Origin: Muscardinus avellanarius
Lineage: Eukaryota; Chordata; Mammalia; Rodentia; Gliridae
Length of the DNA stretch: 64,000 bases
Direction: 5' to 3'
Assembly: GCA_963383645.1 (NCBI GenBank)
Contig: OY726561.1
Location: forward strand, 23,702,795 to 23,766,794
Shown: positions 1-12,894 of the stretch, one piece after another
Position numbering within the stretch: position 1 is the stretch's first letter
Layout: each line of letters starts with the position of its first letter
The notes under the pieces: model-generated
Told to the model about the DNA's origin: nothing
Database searches by the model: none
Seen by the model: only the letters and a program-made list of their open reading frames with translations
Made by a program: the position numbers and the translations under genes

Positions 1-1325
1 CTTTGGCTATTCTGGGTTTTTTGTTGTTCCAAATGAATTTAAGGACTGATTTTTCTATGTCTGTGAGTAATGATCTTGGTAATTTAATGGGTATTGCATT
101 GAATCTGTAGGTCACTTTTGGAAGTATGGCCATTTTGATATTTATTCTGCCTATCCATGAACATGGAAGATCTTTCTATCATGTAAGGTATTTAATTTCT
201 TTTTTTAAATGTTTTATGACTTTCTTTATGGAGGTCTTTTACCTCCTTGGTTAAGTTTATTCCTAAGTATTTTTTTTTGTGGAAAATCCTAAGTGAATAT
301 GTTTTCTGGATTTCTTTTTCAGTGGATTTATGGTTGGTGTACAGAAAAGCTTCATTTTTTTTTTTTTTTTTTTTTGGTGTGTGTGGGTGTGGTACTAGGG
401 ATGGAACCCAGGGCTTTTTTACCTCTGGGCTATACTCCCAAACCTTTTTTATACTTTTTATTATTTGGAAACAGGGTCTCACTAAGTTGCTGAGAGCCTC
501 ACTAAGTAGCTGAGGCTGGCTTTGAACCTGTGCAATCCTCTTGTCTCAGCCTCCCAAGCGGAGGAATTACAAGTGTGCACCACAACGCCCAGCAAGCTTC
601 TGATTTTTAAAGATTGATTTTGTATCCAGGCACTTTGGTGAATTTGTTGATAAGTTGTCTAAGTCTTTTGGTTGAGTTTGTTGGGTCTTCTAAATATAGT
701 ATCATGTCATATGATTCAGCAATACCACTTTTGGGTATCTACCCAAAAGAAAAGAAACCAAACTACCAAACTAATGCATGCATATCTATGTTCATGTCTG
801 CACAATTCACTATTGCCAAACTATGGAACCAGCCAGGATGTCCATCAACAAATGAATGAATTATAAAACTATTGGATATATAAAAATGGAATTTAACTCA
901 GCCATAAAGATAAACACAATTACATCATTTCCAGGGAAATGGATGGAACTGGGGACATTATGCTAAATGAGGGTAGTCAGTCAAAAAATAAGAAATCAGA
1001 TGCTCTCCCTAATATGTGAAAGCTAGGGAGAATTGGGTCATAGGAGGAATTCTAGACAAAGAAGGAGATTCTATAGGTGAGCTAATAAAGTGACCTGAGG
1101 AGACGGAAGGGAGAGGAAGAGGCAAATTCTCTAATGCACATGATGTACTTAAACAAACACATCATAGTCAATCACTAAGCCAAACATGAGAAGGAGGGAG
1201 GGGGAGGAATTGGGTGTGAACTGAGTAAGGGTTAATTGTGTAATGTGTGGATGTATGTCTCCACCATCTTGTATCCCATTAAGATGTATAACTACAATGA
1301 ACCAATAAAAATTTCAAAAAAACAA
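1..1325 (+). mobile_element. L1 with inverted 5' part, interrupted by a SINE
   Basis: 1-353 and 601-705 read as L1 ORF2 on the minus strand: translation gives [18 protein letters not shown] and YLGINLTKEVKDL, the stretch after the reverse-transcriptase core. 706-1325 reads as the plus-strand ORF2 C-terminus (IPLLGIYPKEKKPNYQ..FTIAKLWNQP), 3'UTR and tail, ending CACCAATAAA-like. An upstream ORF2 part in reverse orientation placed before the 3' part is the layout left by twin priming. Both parts are fragmentary and non-functional. Confidence 0.85.
354..593 (-). mobile_element. B1-dID SINE inside the L1
   Basis: Reverse complement of the composite SINE: poly-T, the ID part with GGAACCCAGGG, linker, then the B1 part with GAAACAGGGTCTCACTAAG and a terminal CACCACAACGCCC. 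The 7-bp duplication AAGCTTC flanks it (347-353 and 594-600). It separates adjacent L1 ORF2 codons, so it is younger than the L1. Confidence 0.85.
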
Positions 1326-2146
1326 CCTATTCTTGTTCTATTACCACATTGTTTTAATTGTTGCAGTCTCAAGCCCAGTTAGTATTGAATAAATTGCTTC
1401 ATACATTAAAAAAGAAATAAGGAAAAATATTTGAAATGCCTACGTCTATTATAGCCTCCTAGATCTAAGATATTGCCTTTATTGTTGAGGAACAATTGCA
1501 TGATTTTCAGATAATCTAATACAAAATGGATAATTTAAAAAATGTGTCAAAGATAAACTGCTAGAGATTATAGATATGGGGTTAATTACTATTGCAGCTA
1601 GAAAAGTTCTAACACTATCTCTAGGGATACTTGGATAGTTGATATTTGACTTTTGGCCAATATAAAGGCACTGGAATTTATGATGTAAAGAGAAATTCCC
1701 CTAGCAATACCTGAAGTCATTTTCTGAACTGACAGATTGCACTTGTCTTAAACAATTTGTGAGACCTGGGTGGACTCCTTAAGGGTCCCTACTGAGTTTC
1801 ACTGAGGTGCCTCACACAGACCTTGGTGACTGAAACTGAAGATGCAGCACCATTCCTGTGTAAATCGGGCCTTTGGGAATTTCGCTTGTGTGATTGTTTC
1901 TTGAAAGACTGAAAATTATTTGAACTCATTTTTCTTGTATACCATATTCTTTTCTTTAAAATAAAACCTTTAAATGAGCATACAGTCAGTACAGTCTCAT
2001 GAGTCCTCTCAAAACCTGAACTTTAGAAAAAATTAAACATGAACCTAGTACTGTATGCAATCAGGCAGATGAAACCAATGATTGCTTGATAGAAAAGATG
2101 TTTGGGCTAAATCTTATATAGTAATTAGAAGTCAATCTGGTAAAAA

Positions 2147-2283
2147 AGTAAGTAGAAAGAAAAGAGAAAGAATGATATTGAGAGAAAGAGAGAAGGAAAA
2201 GAAGAAAAAGGAGGAGGAGGAGAAGGACGAGGACGAGGACGAGGAAAGAGAGATAAGGAAGGGAGAAAAAAGAGGGAAGATGA
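2147..2283 (+). repeat. Polypurine tract with GGACGA hexamers
   Basis: About 135 bases almost free of pyrimidines on the plus strand, with GAGGAG and four near-perfect ACGAGG units near 2225-2245. In the NCAM2 pre-mRNA this is a long polypyrimidine tract. The Lys/Glu-rich open frame across it is a composition artefact. Confidence 0.8.
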
Positions 2284-5200
2284 ATTACATAACTAAATTT
2301 TTAAAAAGATCTAGTAACATGAAAGAGTATTCTATTTAACTGGGTGGTTAATTTTTATCCTCATTGAATTTTCTGTTTCTTAACAATTTTTATTATTATA
2401 AATATACATATTAATGTATGTCATTTCCACAAAGTCAGATCCTATCTTGATGATAACTTTGAATTTACTAATTGATTATATGAAATAGAAAAAAATGTTG
2501 CATTAGTATAGTATGGCACCCTATCATTCCTTAAAGTTTTTGTTGTCATTGTGGTTTCCATAAATTATTTAAGTTGGTATTTATCAACCAACTGTTAGGT
2601 TAAAAACCAACAAATACTAATCTCCATGTGACCACCACTAGAAGAATGCCATTTGGAGGACAGTTAAAGTTAGAGTGGGGAATAGGATTCAAAGGTAAGA
2701 AAATTCTGCCTTCTCTTTTTATCAGGGATTAAATGTATTATTATACTGTAAAATGCAAGCATGCATTTCTATAACAGAACGTGATATTATGCCACTTTAA
2801 ATATACTCAGATAAATCTGAGTAAAAGAGAAAGAATAAAGAAAAAGTAACTCCTCATATCAATCACTTATATAAAGTTTGAAAAGGCAGTGCTAGTATCC
2901 TGAAGAATCCATCATGTGTGTTCCTCTCTCATTCCAATTCCTATAATATAAACATTTTTTAAATGTGCTTAGAGAAGATACAAGGACATTTAAAAAATTT
3001 CCTTACATTCCCTGACTAATCATTTTTAAAGTTTTATGGGATCATTATGGGAAATAAATATTGGATAAAATTTTTAAAATACTCCAGTTTTAACATATTC
3101 TTAGGGAATACAGAAAATATTTGGAAAATAGCAAGACAAGTGTTTGAAGGATGTAAAAATCCAGGTGATTAGAAATAAAATGCTGAAGTCATGTAGCAAG
3201 ATTTTTCTCAAATTAATGATGAAGCCCCCCTGTGAATGTAGCAATCTTTCTTAATTTCTACTAATTTTCCCCACATTCAGCATAAAACATATCCTCTTCT
3301 TTTTTCAATTTGAGTTAATAGGTCTATACATTTCTGTACTTTAATTTTTCAATTAATACTTCAAAGTATTCTAATCTGAATTTTAACTGGGTTAACTAAG
3401 TGATAATGCTCACCTTAATGTCTCTTGTAAGTTCCTAATTGCTAAATTCATCATACAGTTTAGTTCACATCATATTAGACTTTTACTAACATCTGCTACA
3501 TTGGAAGCCTAAAATCCAAGCTATAAATCTTCAAATAACATTTTCTCTTACCTGTGAGTCACGGGTGTAACATGATTTTGCTCAACCAATGCCTAATGAT
3601 ATACTTTCCTCTTCATTCCCTTGTTCTCTGCTATAGCACCAGTTATTCCCTTTATCTTCCTGCCTCCATCCTTCTGACAACATTCTTTGTCCCTTGCTAG
3701 AGTACTTGATCCTCAATGGAATATTATATTTGTTCCATGGAAGATCATAGATTTAAGGATAAATACATAGTACTTCATATTTGATGCCCACTTGCTTTCC
3801 AACTGCACGGGCACCTAATCTTCAACCTAAACATTATTTCCTCACTCCAAATATAGTTTATCTTATTAATAGTATTTGGACTCTTTTCACATGATACACT
3901 TTCTTTTGGTCTCTATAAATGCTTTTTCATCTGTCTTCAACATATATTTCTCATCCTATTTTAGTAAATAGCTACTTCAGCATGAGATTTTTCGAATACC
4001 AAGAAACCCTCTTTTCCTCAGGTACAAGATGGACCTTCAACTATAAAATTCTCTGTAAATATCAATAAAAACTCTACTTATTAAAAGCATATATACCTGA
4101 TGCCTCATAAATAATAAAGGACTTTAGTCATGTTGATTAAAAACATTAAGTGCTTTAATAGAAGTAATACTATGTTATGTGTGTTAGTAGTATGTGCATG
4201 ACAGTACAAAACACATAGCCAGCATTTATATAGATATTCAGTATATTTATAAAGGAAATAAAAAAAATTTTTGAAATTACAAAAAATCTTAGGTTGAACT
4301 TCCAACATAATATAGTAAGTAAAAATGCATAATGAATGGTCACCACAAAGAAAATGTGAGAAAAAATGCCCAAGGACACTCAGAAAAATAAATTTAGGTC
4401 ATATGGTGTTTATGTTGATTGTGAAAGGAAGAAATAAATCCCTAGAATTTTATTATATGACATTATATGTTAACAAACAACTTTAAAATATCAGTGCTTA
4501 GAAATGTTTTTCTTCATAGTTGTGTCAGCACCTGCACATTAGCTATGACTCTGCTCCTCATGACTTCAAAATAGTGTTCAAGAATGAGTCAGTTTTTACT
4601 CCTACTTGAGTCATGTAGTTTTCTGGCAAAAGAGAAGCGTAAGAGAATAAGAAATTAAATTTAATGTTTCTGGGAGTTTGAAGTCAGCCATAGTGCTTTT
4701 TACACTTGCTCATATGCTATTGGCCAGAGAAAGTCATATAATCAGTTGGAATAGAATAAATAATCCTTCCACTGGAAGAACCATACATCATATGGCAATG
4801 GGCAGTAATATATAACCTTCTTAAAGGTATGAGAACAATTATTTATTGAAAATTATACACAGGTGTTGAGAAACTCATAGAAGAATTCAAGAAAAAAATG
4901 ATCCATAACATTTAATACAGTCGGTACTACAAAGGTATATAACAAAGAAAATTTTTATCTATTGTTGAAACAAAAGTACAAGAATTGGTAGGATGAAAAT
5001 GAGGGGAAAGATTTAAAAGACCAAACAATAGAATAAAGAGTAGAACTTCTCAAAGAGTTATGATTTGACAAGGAAGACATGTCTATGAAGAAATGGTTGA
5101 TTTATTTGGGCAAGACTCCAGTATACTTGAGAGTGAGGAATACTAATGAAAGAGGACCAGGATAAAGGTCAAATTAGTAAGGATGGAAGTTAGTAGTAAA

Positions 5201-5814
5201 TAAATGTGTAAGCTTGGAATTTAAGTTGTGGGGAAAGGCATAGAACAAGAGTCAAGTTAGGTAACTAAAGAAATGTTAAAAAAAAAAAGCAGTGCTTTTA
5301 TTTTATTATTATTTCTTTTGCAATATTAAACTTTTTCTCCAAAACTTTTTAAAGAAAGGTATAATAAGAAAAATAAATCTTTCTGCAGAACGCAAAATTA
5401 AAAATGATTCACTAAGCAGGGGAAGAGTCACGAGAACTGGAGTAGAATGATTTTCCAGGCCCCAAAGTCAAGGCAGAATGTGAGAGAAGAGTACAGCCAT
5501 TGGTGGCATTGATCGAGACCTGACCTCCACAGGGCTCAACTCTATCAGCCAGAAAGGGGATTAGTCAGTGGTGCATTTCAAGGACACTTGCAATTTGAAG
5601 AGAAGAGATTACAGGAATTCAACAATATGAGAGTTTGTGACCATAAAGGAAAAATGTGGTTAATTAGTATTGTTTAAGCAAAGGTCAGATTAGCATCTGT
5701 GGCTAATTCTAATAATGCTTCCATCACAAAAAATACAACTATAAGTATACCAACATAAATCATAATATGTAAACAAATTAACATATATGTTAAATATATT
5801 AAAGATAAAGAATA

Positions 5815-6216
5815 TATAAATTTAACAAAATCATATCATTTGCAAGAAGATGGAAAGTCCTGGAGAGCATTATGTTAAGTGAGATCAGCCAAACACAGAA
5901 GGAGAAGGTTCCCTCTAATATGCTCAAACTAGGGAACGTAGAGGTTACCAGTGGTAGTCCAGGTAATGGAGGGGAAATACCAGCAAAGCTTTAATAGAAA
6001 GAAAGATAGGGGAGGAGGAAGACTGAATTTGATTAATGAGAGTCTACATCCGAATATGTGTAAAATTATGAATATGGCATGGTTACCCTGGACAATCTTT
6101 GGTGGGAGGGGGAGAAGGGAAAACAGGGGCAGGGGAGGGGGGAGAGGGCACCAAGTATAGTTGAAATGTATACCACTTATGTTCAATAAAGAAAAAAAAT
6201 AAAAACATAAAAAAAG
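5815..6216 (+). mobile_element. L1 3' end, lineage with GATTAATG motif
   Basis: Contains the family landmarks AGAGCATTATGTTAAGTGAG, then a 3'UTR with TTGATTAATGAGAG and a G-rich polypurine run (6105-6150), ending in ATGTTCAATAAAG and an A-rich tail. The 3'UTR differs from the other L1 tails here, which end CACCAATAAA; it shares its form with the copy at 16275-16985. Confidence 0.8.
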
Positions 6217-6219
6217 GAA

Positions 6220-6475
6220 CCGGGCGGCAATGGTGACAACACCTGTAATCTCAGTACTTAGGAGGCTGAGACAGGACAGTTTCTATGCCAGCTTCAGCCA
6301 TGCATGTGTGGGGAGGGGGTGTTACTTGGGACTAAACCCAGAGGCATTCTAACTATGAGCTATACCTTCAGCCTTTGAGTTTTGAAACAGGGTCCCACTC
6401 ACTAGATTGCAGAGAGGCTTGCTAAATTGCTGAGGCTTGTCTTGAACCTGTGATCTTCCTATGTGCTTAGCACAT
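6220..6475. mobile_element. Two head-on SINE fragments (B1 plus, B1-dID minus)
   Basis: 6220-6302 is the start of a plus-strand B1 part (CCGGGCGGCAATGGTG to GGCTGAGACAGGA). It breaks into a minus-strand B1-dID from 6303 to about 6475 (TTGGGACTAAACCCAGAGG .. TTTTGAAACAGGGTC .. GAACCTGTGATCTTCC). It sits directly on the A-rich end of the preceding L1. Confidence 0.7.
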
Positions 6476-7302
6476 ACCTTAAAAATTTTTCACATCCCTT
6501 TACTCAATTAAATTCTTATTACAAATAAAAAACAGAATATATGAATTTAAAAATTATGGTATCAAATGGAGAAAATGTTAACATTCTATGCCTGCCAGAT
6601 GACATTTGTTTAAATAATTAATTTTAGTCTTAAATATAAATACATATATATATATATAGTTATATGTGAATGTAATAATTTATGATATTATAATAATAAA
6701 TATATACTGCTTCCTATAAACTTAGAATTATTTAAAGAGCTTTATATGTATATTATTCATGTTTATAAAAGAATATTGAGCACAAAAACTTGTCTTTGCT
6801 GAAATACACCTCTATGTGTTTGTTTAAATCCTTTAGGGAATAATACATTGTAGAGATTTGAACAAAAAATTCACAAACTTAATATCCACTGTATGCTACT
6901 TTCATTTATTATAGTTAATAAAGAGATAAGAGATGTATATAGATATAAAGCTATATAAAGTGACACAGATATAGATGGATGTATCATATTTAAACCTATT
7001 ATTTGTGTAATAAAATTTTCTTTCTGCATTGAAGGTCAAATTCTTTACTGAAAATGGCATTTTTAATAATTACTGGACTCTAAAGTCCTCTGAGAAGCAA
7101 GATCTCCTCTGAAGCCCTGTTTTCCATATAGATTAGATATAGGTTAAATTTTTTCTTCAAAATACTAGGTGGAAAGGCTACTAACAGAATATTTCCTTTG
7201 CCTGGAAGAAGTAAATTTGCTTTGTCTCAAAGGTAATGGGAACACTAGAAAGTTACTAGGGTTGAAAGGCTTAGTGAAGAAGATAAAACTGTGATTAAGT
7301 GT

Positions 7303-7727
7303 TTACAGTGGAATTTTACTCAGCCATAAAGAAAAACACAGTTGCATCATTTACAGGAAAATAGATGGAACTGGAGAACATTATGCTAAGTGAGATTAGT
7401 CAGTCACAAAAAGTAAGAAATCATATTTTTCTTTAATATGCTGTATCTAGGGAGAACATGGGTCATAGGAGAAACTCTAGATGAAGAAGGAGATACTATA
7501 GATGAGTAAATAAGGTGACCTGAGGGGTGAAGATGGAAATTCCCTAATGTGTGTGATATACATTAGCAAAGATATCAACTACTAAGCCAAACATGAGGTT
7601 AAGAGAGGGAAAAGGGAGTGGGGTGGGAATTGGGTAAGGGATAAGTGGTTGATGTGTGCATGCATGCTTCTACCATTTTCTACTCTATTAAAATATAAGG
7701 CTTTAATGCACCAATCAATAAAGTAAA
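7303..7727 (+). mobile_element. L1 3' end
   Basis: Plus-strand ORF2 tail (GGAATTTTACTCAGCCATAA, ACATTATGCTAAGTGAGATT), CTAAGCCAAACATGAG motif, purine-rich 3'UTR and a tail beginning near TGCACCAATCAATAAA. Confidence 0.85.
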
Positions 7728-7741
7728 AAAAAAGAGTAGAG

Positions 7742-7935
7742 AAACCACCTGGGTCTGGGAGTGCATGTCTGTTACCCCAGAAATTCTGGAAGGTAAAGGC
7801 AAGAGAATCACACTCTAGAAGTCACTCTGAGTAACTTAGTAATAGTCTGTCTCAAAATTTAAAATAAAAATAGCTGGGTGTTTACTTAGTGATAAAACAA
7901 AAGCCCTTGGTTTCAGGCCCCAGTACTATAAGAAC
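7742..7935 (+). mobile_element. Diverged B1-dID SINE
   Basis: Old plus-strand copy: CTGGGTCTGGGAGTGCATGTC, GAGTAACTTAGTAATAGTCTGTCTC, A-rich linker, and the ID part ending GGCCCCAGTACTA. Heavily mutated relative to the other copies. Confidence 0.65.
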
Positions 7936-8615
7936 AGAAAGTAAAGAAACCAAGTTATAGCAATTCAAGAAGAAAAATTAAAAAGCATGAGAATTCTCTG
8001 GAAATAACGGGGATAGAGACAATATAACATATTTGAGATCTGTTAGGGAAATATAATGACCTCGTCTTGATAAAAGATTAGAAAACTAGAATGAAGATAC
8101 ATTAACATGTCATCTATCCTCATAGACTACTTTGCTAACACAGGAAATATAGCAGAGAAAGCAAGTTTGAAGAAAGAGATACACTCCTGATTTCATAAAC
8201 ATAGTTATTAATGTCCATTTATAGTTGAAAAGTACCTTTATAAATTACAAGTTGGAAAGTACAAATGCCAAATTCTATAATTAAGGCAGTAATTCATGTC
8301 ATTTAAAATTATAATCTGATATTTTACTATTTTATTTGGCATTTCTCAGTAACTACAAACCTAACAATAGACAACTCAACAGGTTCATTGAAAAGCAATA
8401 TGAGGATGCCAACATTAAAAAAAAAAAAAATCCGAGTTACTGAGCTTGTAGGTATCATAGGATGCAACAGATACCATCAGAGAGGTGGAGGGAACTTCTG
8501 CTAGGTATAGAAGATGTTTACTAGGGAGAGTACTGAGATTTTTGCATAGTTGTTCAGGTAAGAAGCATTTTGCTAAAAGGAAGAGCAAAATATGCTCACC
8601 ATATTTCCTGCTTAC

Positions 8616-8753
8616 CATTCACAATTACAATGATATCTCGGAAGTCAATTTCACCCCTGGCCTCCACTCTTCCTTCACATCGGTATATACCTTCATCACT
8701 TTTATTGATATTGAGAATCTGCAGATTGTTGTTGGATAACACAGCAAACCGAT
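8616..8753 (-). CDS. NCAM2: NCAM2 coding exon 5 (second half of Ig domain 2)
   Basis: This 138-nt exon encodes 46 codons of neural cell adhesion molecule 2, a surface Ig-superfamily adhesion protein of neurons, prominent in olfactory axons. On the minus strand it follows a strong pyrimidine tract ending TTTCCAG and stops before a GTAAGC donor at 8615. The first two bases complete the Asn codon begun in exon 4. The frame then reads [11 protein letters not shown], the Ig motif DEGIYRCEG (second Ig2 cysteine, TGT at 8677-8679) and ends DIIVIVN. An N-K-S sequon lies just before DEGIYRC. The last base is the first of a split codon (phase 1), expected to be the Val of the next Ig linker. Family identity comes from memory of mammalian NCAM2; NCAM1 is excluded by residue identity. 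Confidence 0.95.
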
Positions 8754-9829
8754 CTGGAAAGGAAGCAAAGGGGAGGAAATGACATTAGTAATTGAAGGCT
8801 GAGTCCAGTGTGTGCTCAAAATGCTAAAAATTAAAATATGGCTCTTGTCTGACACAATCAAGTGTTTCATCAACAAACAAATTCAAATTTGAAAGTAAAA
8901 TGTAATTTCATGACTTCAATTTTTCCACCCTACACTGCCTTGTAATAACATTCTTTCTAAAATACATTCAAGACTTTATGTCCACATAAAATGGCTAAAC
9001 TGTTATTTTCCTCCTGATGTTTTGGATTCAAAAATGACACGCGAAAAAACAATGCAGGGAGATAAGTTATTTTCCATGTAAAAATTTTGACTATAAATGT
9101 ATAGCAACCTGGATATGGAAAAGGGTTATGAAATGTATAGAACATCCTTCTTCAATGATAATTAAACTAATAATTTTACATATTCTGTCGAGGTATAATA
9201 ATATATGTCACAGAAAGGGTATAAAATTATTTGTGCCTTGAATTTATTTAAAATATTTTTGCTAAATGCAAGATACTCTTGTTTAGATATGCATAGATCG
9301 AACCTTATTAACTTTATTTCAAGATTACATTTTTACGTGTACATGTTTACATACAAAATAAGGTAATAAAGAACATGCATTAAGTAATAGTTTAATATTC
9401 CATAATCTTCTGAGATGCCTAAAGAGAAGCATAGCTTGACATTATTTTCCAAGTGTGGTCTCCTCTATGATCATCCCAAATTTATTCCAGTACTAAAATA
9501 TTTTCTCTTCCTACATGTAAGCAATATCCTTATATAAAGTCCTATTTTGAAATATACTGTATAGGAAATATCTAAATTTTTATTAATTAATATATCTATT
9601 GATATTATTGAACATAATTTTTTGGCTAGATATATTACTTAAGTTATAATGGCTAATAAGAGAGACACAGTCTGAATCTACATTGGGCCTTTTGGTCATA
9701 AAACTGCCATTAATTTAAGGTACAATGTTTGTTATTCTACTTTAATTAATTTTATTTTATTTGTTATTTTAGGGTAAAATTTATATTATTTTGGGGTACA
9801 TTTTCAGGGTCCAGACAAGAATTTATATT

Positions 9830-10034
9830 TGTGTGTGTGTTGCTGGGGATTTAATCCAGGGGCATTCTACCTGTGAGTTACACGCTTAGCTCAATTTTAT
9901 CTTTTATTTTGAAACAGGGTCTCACGAAGTTGTGGAGAATCTCCCTAAGTTGCTTAAGTTGGCCACAAACCTGTGATCCTCCTGTATCAACCTCCACGTA
10001 CTGAGATTACAGGCTTGAACCACCACACCCAGCT
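9830..10034 (-). mobile_element. B1-dID SINE
   Basis: Minus-strand copy: TGCTGGGGATTTAATCCAGG, TTTTGAAACAGGGTCTCACG, GAACC..CACCACACCCAGCT at the B1 start. About 1.1 kb inside intron 4 from exon 5. Confidence 0.8.
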
Positions 10035-11096
10035 AAGAGTTTCCATTTTAAACCTGCTCCATTTTAGCCTGCTCTTCCTCTCTTTGCTGACTGGATAGAG
10101 ATTCTAGGAAAATACTGGAAGCTAATTGTGAAAAAGGTAGCGCTACCATCACCTTGGCTTCTGATTGAATGTGTTTTATGGGGTGGAATCTGTCTCTGCT
10201 TCTGCTGCCAACTGGACATGGCATGAGTGGCAAATAAACTGCTCTGGGATTAAGCCTTTCAGATATTGGGTTTAATTTTCCACAACGAATTTTTAATGAG
10301 AAGGATGACATGAGGAGATGTTTTGGCTTCTGTAACAGACAGAAAATTCATCAGGCAATATACAGTCATTAAAATAGATGAGTAGTGGTTGTTTATTGTT
10401 CAAGAATTCAGTGATAGGGAATGCACATGTGTAGATTCATAGGTTATAAGGCCAAGAATATCCTGAATAAAAAAAAGTTACAGTCACATTATTTTTGCTC
10501 AAGGACATATAAACTTTATCCTAATGTCAGCCCATTTTTCTGGTTGACCTTAATAAGAAAGAAAACATGTTTATTCAGGTCCTTTTCCTTTTTAAATAAA
10601 AAGTACAAAAAATGTACTTTTGTCACCTAAAGAAAGACTAGGAAGAAAGAAAGAAAACCTGCAAGAATTTGTAAAGAATAACTTGCTAGAAGTCTTGTAA
10701 TATCTCAGAACTTCTAAAACTTCTTGAAATTTCATAACCAATTAAGAATTTTTCCTATAATTTTTCATTGGAAAGTAGAATAAGAGTCATTATTAATTTA
10801 TTACTCCAAATTTATAAAGAATGCTCTGAATTTTATCCAGGTGATGCTAACATTCTATTTTTAACTTGATAAAATGTATATCATCGTTTGATTATAATGA
10901 TAGCTTAATTATTTTATTATATTTGGATTAAGAAAAGTAGTAAGAGGAAGATTATTTTAATCAAGAATGAAGGCTTTACATAGAAGATAATTACAAAACA
11001 TATATTTTAATAGGAATAATACATGTTTCTTTTAATTAGAACATTTTACTTGCAGATGGTCTCTTTTACTTTAGTTTTATTCTAAAAACATTATAA

Positions 11097-11296
11097 CCTG
11101 CGCATGGTGGCTCACGCTTGTAATCCCAGCATTGGGGATGCTGAGACAGGAGGATCAGAGTTTGCGGACAGCCTCAGCTACTTAGTGAGGCCCTGCACAA
11201 CTTAGTGAGACCCTGTTTTAAATAAGGAATAAAAACTAGTGCAGGAGGAGTAGCTCAGAGGTAGAATGCCCCTGGGTTCTATCCCCAGACCTGCAA
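11097..11296 (+). mobile_element. B1-dID SINE (longer-form B1 part)
   Basis: Plus strand: GCGCATGGTGGCTCACGCTT, CAGCCTCAGCTACTTAGTGA, GTGAGACCCTGTTTTAAATAA linker, then GAGTAGCTCAGAGGTAGAAT and CTATCCCCAGACC. A typical member of the older longer form. Confidence 0.85.
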
Positions 11297-11679
11297 AAAA
11301 ATTAGAAAAATTATAATTACTACACTGCTACATATGTTTACATCAATAATATTTTTCCACACAGAAAACTATGGGAAAATTACATGTCATTTCTAAATCT
11401 GAATGTAAAGTTCATGGAACGTAGTAAGTAAACTACTGAAACAACATCACCAGAAAGTATATGAATGAAGCATGCATTAACTAGTCACCCACAACTATGG
11501 ATTTTAGAAATATTTTAATATTACAGATTATCAGTTTCTATCAATTATACACAAAATCAATTGTAATCATCAATGTTTGAAAATAAATTACATAATTTAG
11601 AATTAATTGTCTTATGTGTCCGTAACTAAGTTATCTCTAAGTCCTTTCAATTATTTTATTTTTCTATTTGCATATTTAT

Positions 11680-11886
11680 TTATTTGGTATTGAGAATTGA
11701 ACACCAAGCCTTGAACATTCTATCAAGCTCTCTACAGCTGTGCGCTATCCCCAGTCTTTTTCTCTTTGTTAATTTTATTTTGAGGCAAGGTTTTGTTAAG
11801 TTACCCAGACTTACTTAAAACTTGCAAACCTCCTACTTTAGCTTCCCTAGTAGTTAGGATTACAGGCGTGTGCTGCCACATCCTGC
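11680..11886 (-). mobile_element. Diverged B1-dID SINE
   Basis: Minus strand: TGAGAATTGAACACCAAGCC, TTTTGAGGCAAGGTTTTGTT, GGATTACAGGCGTGTGCTGC. Older copy with many changes. Confidence 0.75.
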
Positions 11887-12289
11887 AGTCCTTTCTTTTC
11901 TAAAATCTCATTATATACTTAGTCAATAGTTTGATCAGCCACCCTTTTAGCTTTAATGACTATGTCTAATTTGATGATTCACATTTTTTTTTAGGTCAGA
12001 CTCTTCCTATTTGTTTTGTAACTATCTTTTCAAAAGTCTGTCAGATGTCTTTAAGCAAAAGGATTGTAAGTACCTCATCTCGGCACATCTAAAATTTACC
12101 TCAATAACTCCAGTCCGTTTTCGTACATCCTCACAATGCTTTTGTATGGAACTGGTTGCCCAAGGTGACTTTCAAGGTTATGGAATTATTAAACCAAACA
12201 AATTCCAGATCATCCTTTACATCTCAGTCTAAGTCTGCATAACCAACAAAACTCAATGTTCTATCACTTCTGTGTTTATTATTACTTCC

Positions 12290-12620
12290 TCTGAATTCTT
12301 TTCCCTCATCAATTATTTCCTTTGGATTCAAATTTTTCTCAGTGCTTTGAATTTTGCCTTGAATCCATTCCAAGTCTTTCTCTCCACTGAAATGGCAATA
12401 TCCTTCTCAAATACATATTATACCATGTTGCTGCCTTCATTAAAAGCCTCAGTGACTTCCTGCTCTGGACAGATTCCAAGCTTCTTAGCAGAGATGTCAG
12501 AGCCATGTTGACTTGGCTCAGATTTATTATTTCCTTTCTTATTAGTCCTTGATTAGCACATCCCCATATTCTTTATCTACTTGTCTAAGTATTCAATCTG
12601 TACTTTTTCAAAAATTCCAG
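12290..12620. repeat. Possible ancient CR1-clade LINE (L2-like) remnant
   Basis: The run CCATGTTGCTGCCTTCATTA, then a stretch resembling the AGTGACTTCC..AGATTCCAAGCTTCTTAGCA pattern of L2-type fossils. Similarity is by memory and weak; it may be unique intron sequence. A library search would settle it. Confidence 0.3.
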
Positions 12621-12894
12621 ATCGGATGAACTTATTCCAGTTTCTGACAGGTGCCGTATCTTTTATCTTGCCTCTAGCCACTGCATAGGGTGTTTTCCTC
12701 ATGGAAAAATTCTTATAACTCTCTCCTGGCTGATCTCTACTCATATTTAAAGGTGTTTTCCTCCTGGCAGGCATATTTTCTATCCTCACTTACCCTAATT
12801 TAGGTGTTTATTCTTTATTCTATTTTATTATTCCACTTTATCATAAATATAGTTTACTATTTTCACTGATTTACCTATTTTTGTTATGATTTAT

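Larger units (their letters stand above)
1..8615 (-). other. NCAM2: NCAM2 intron 5 (partial, downstream end outside window)
   Basis: The intron begins with the GTAAGC donor of exon 5 at 8615 and runs leftward off the window. It holds the L1 and SINE copies listed separately. Stretches 1326-2144, 2284-5814, 6476-7302 and 7936-8615 are AT-rich with no repeat or gene that I can name; 1640-2040 has a weak LTR/3'UTR-like look (AATAAA near 1960) but no recognisable ends. No coding exon of NCAM2 was seen left of 8616. Confidence 0.8.

Noticed and set aside
2082..2339. Lys/Glu-rich plus-strand open frame
   Set aside because: Caused by the polypurine tract.
10048..10311. 87-codon minus-strand open frame with a protein-like look
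   Set aside because: No recognised family or splice sites, and the plus strand reads like a retroelement end with AATAAA; kept only as an intron note.
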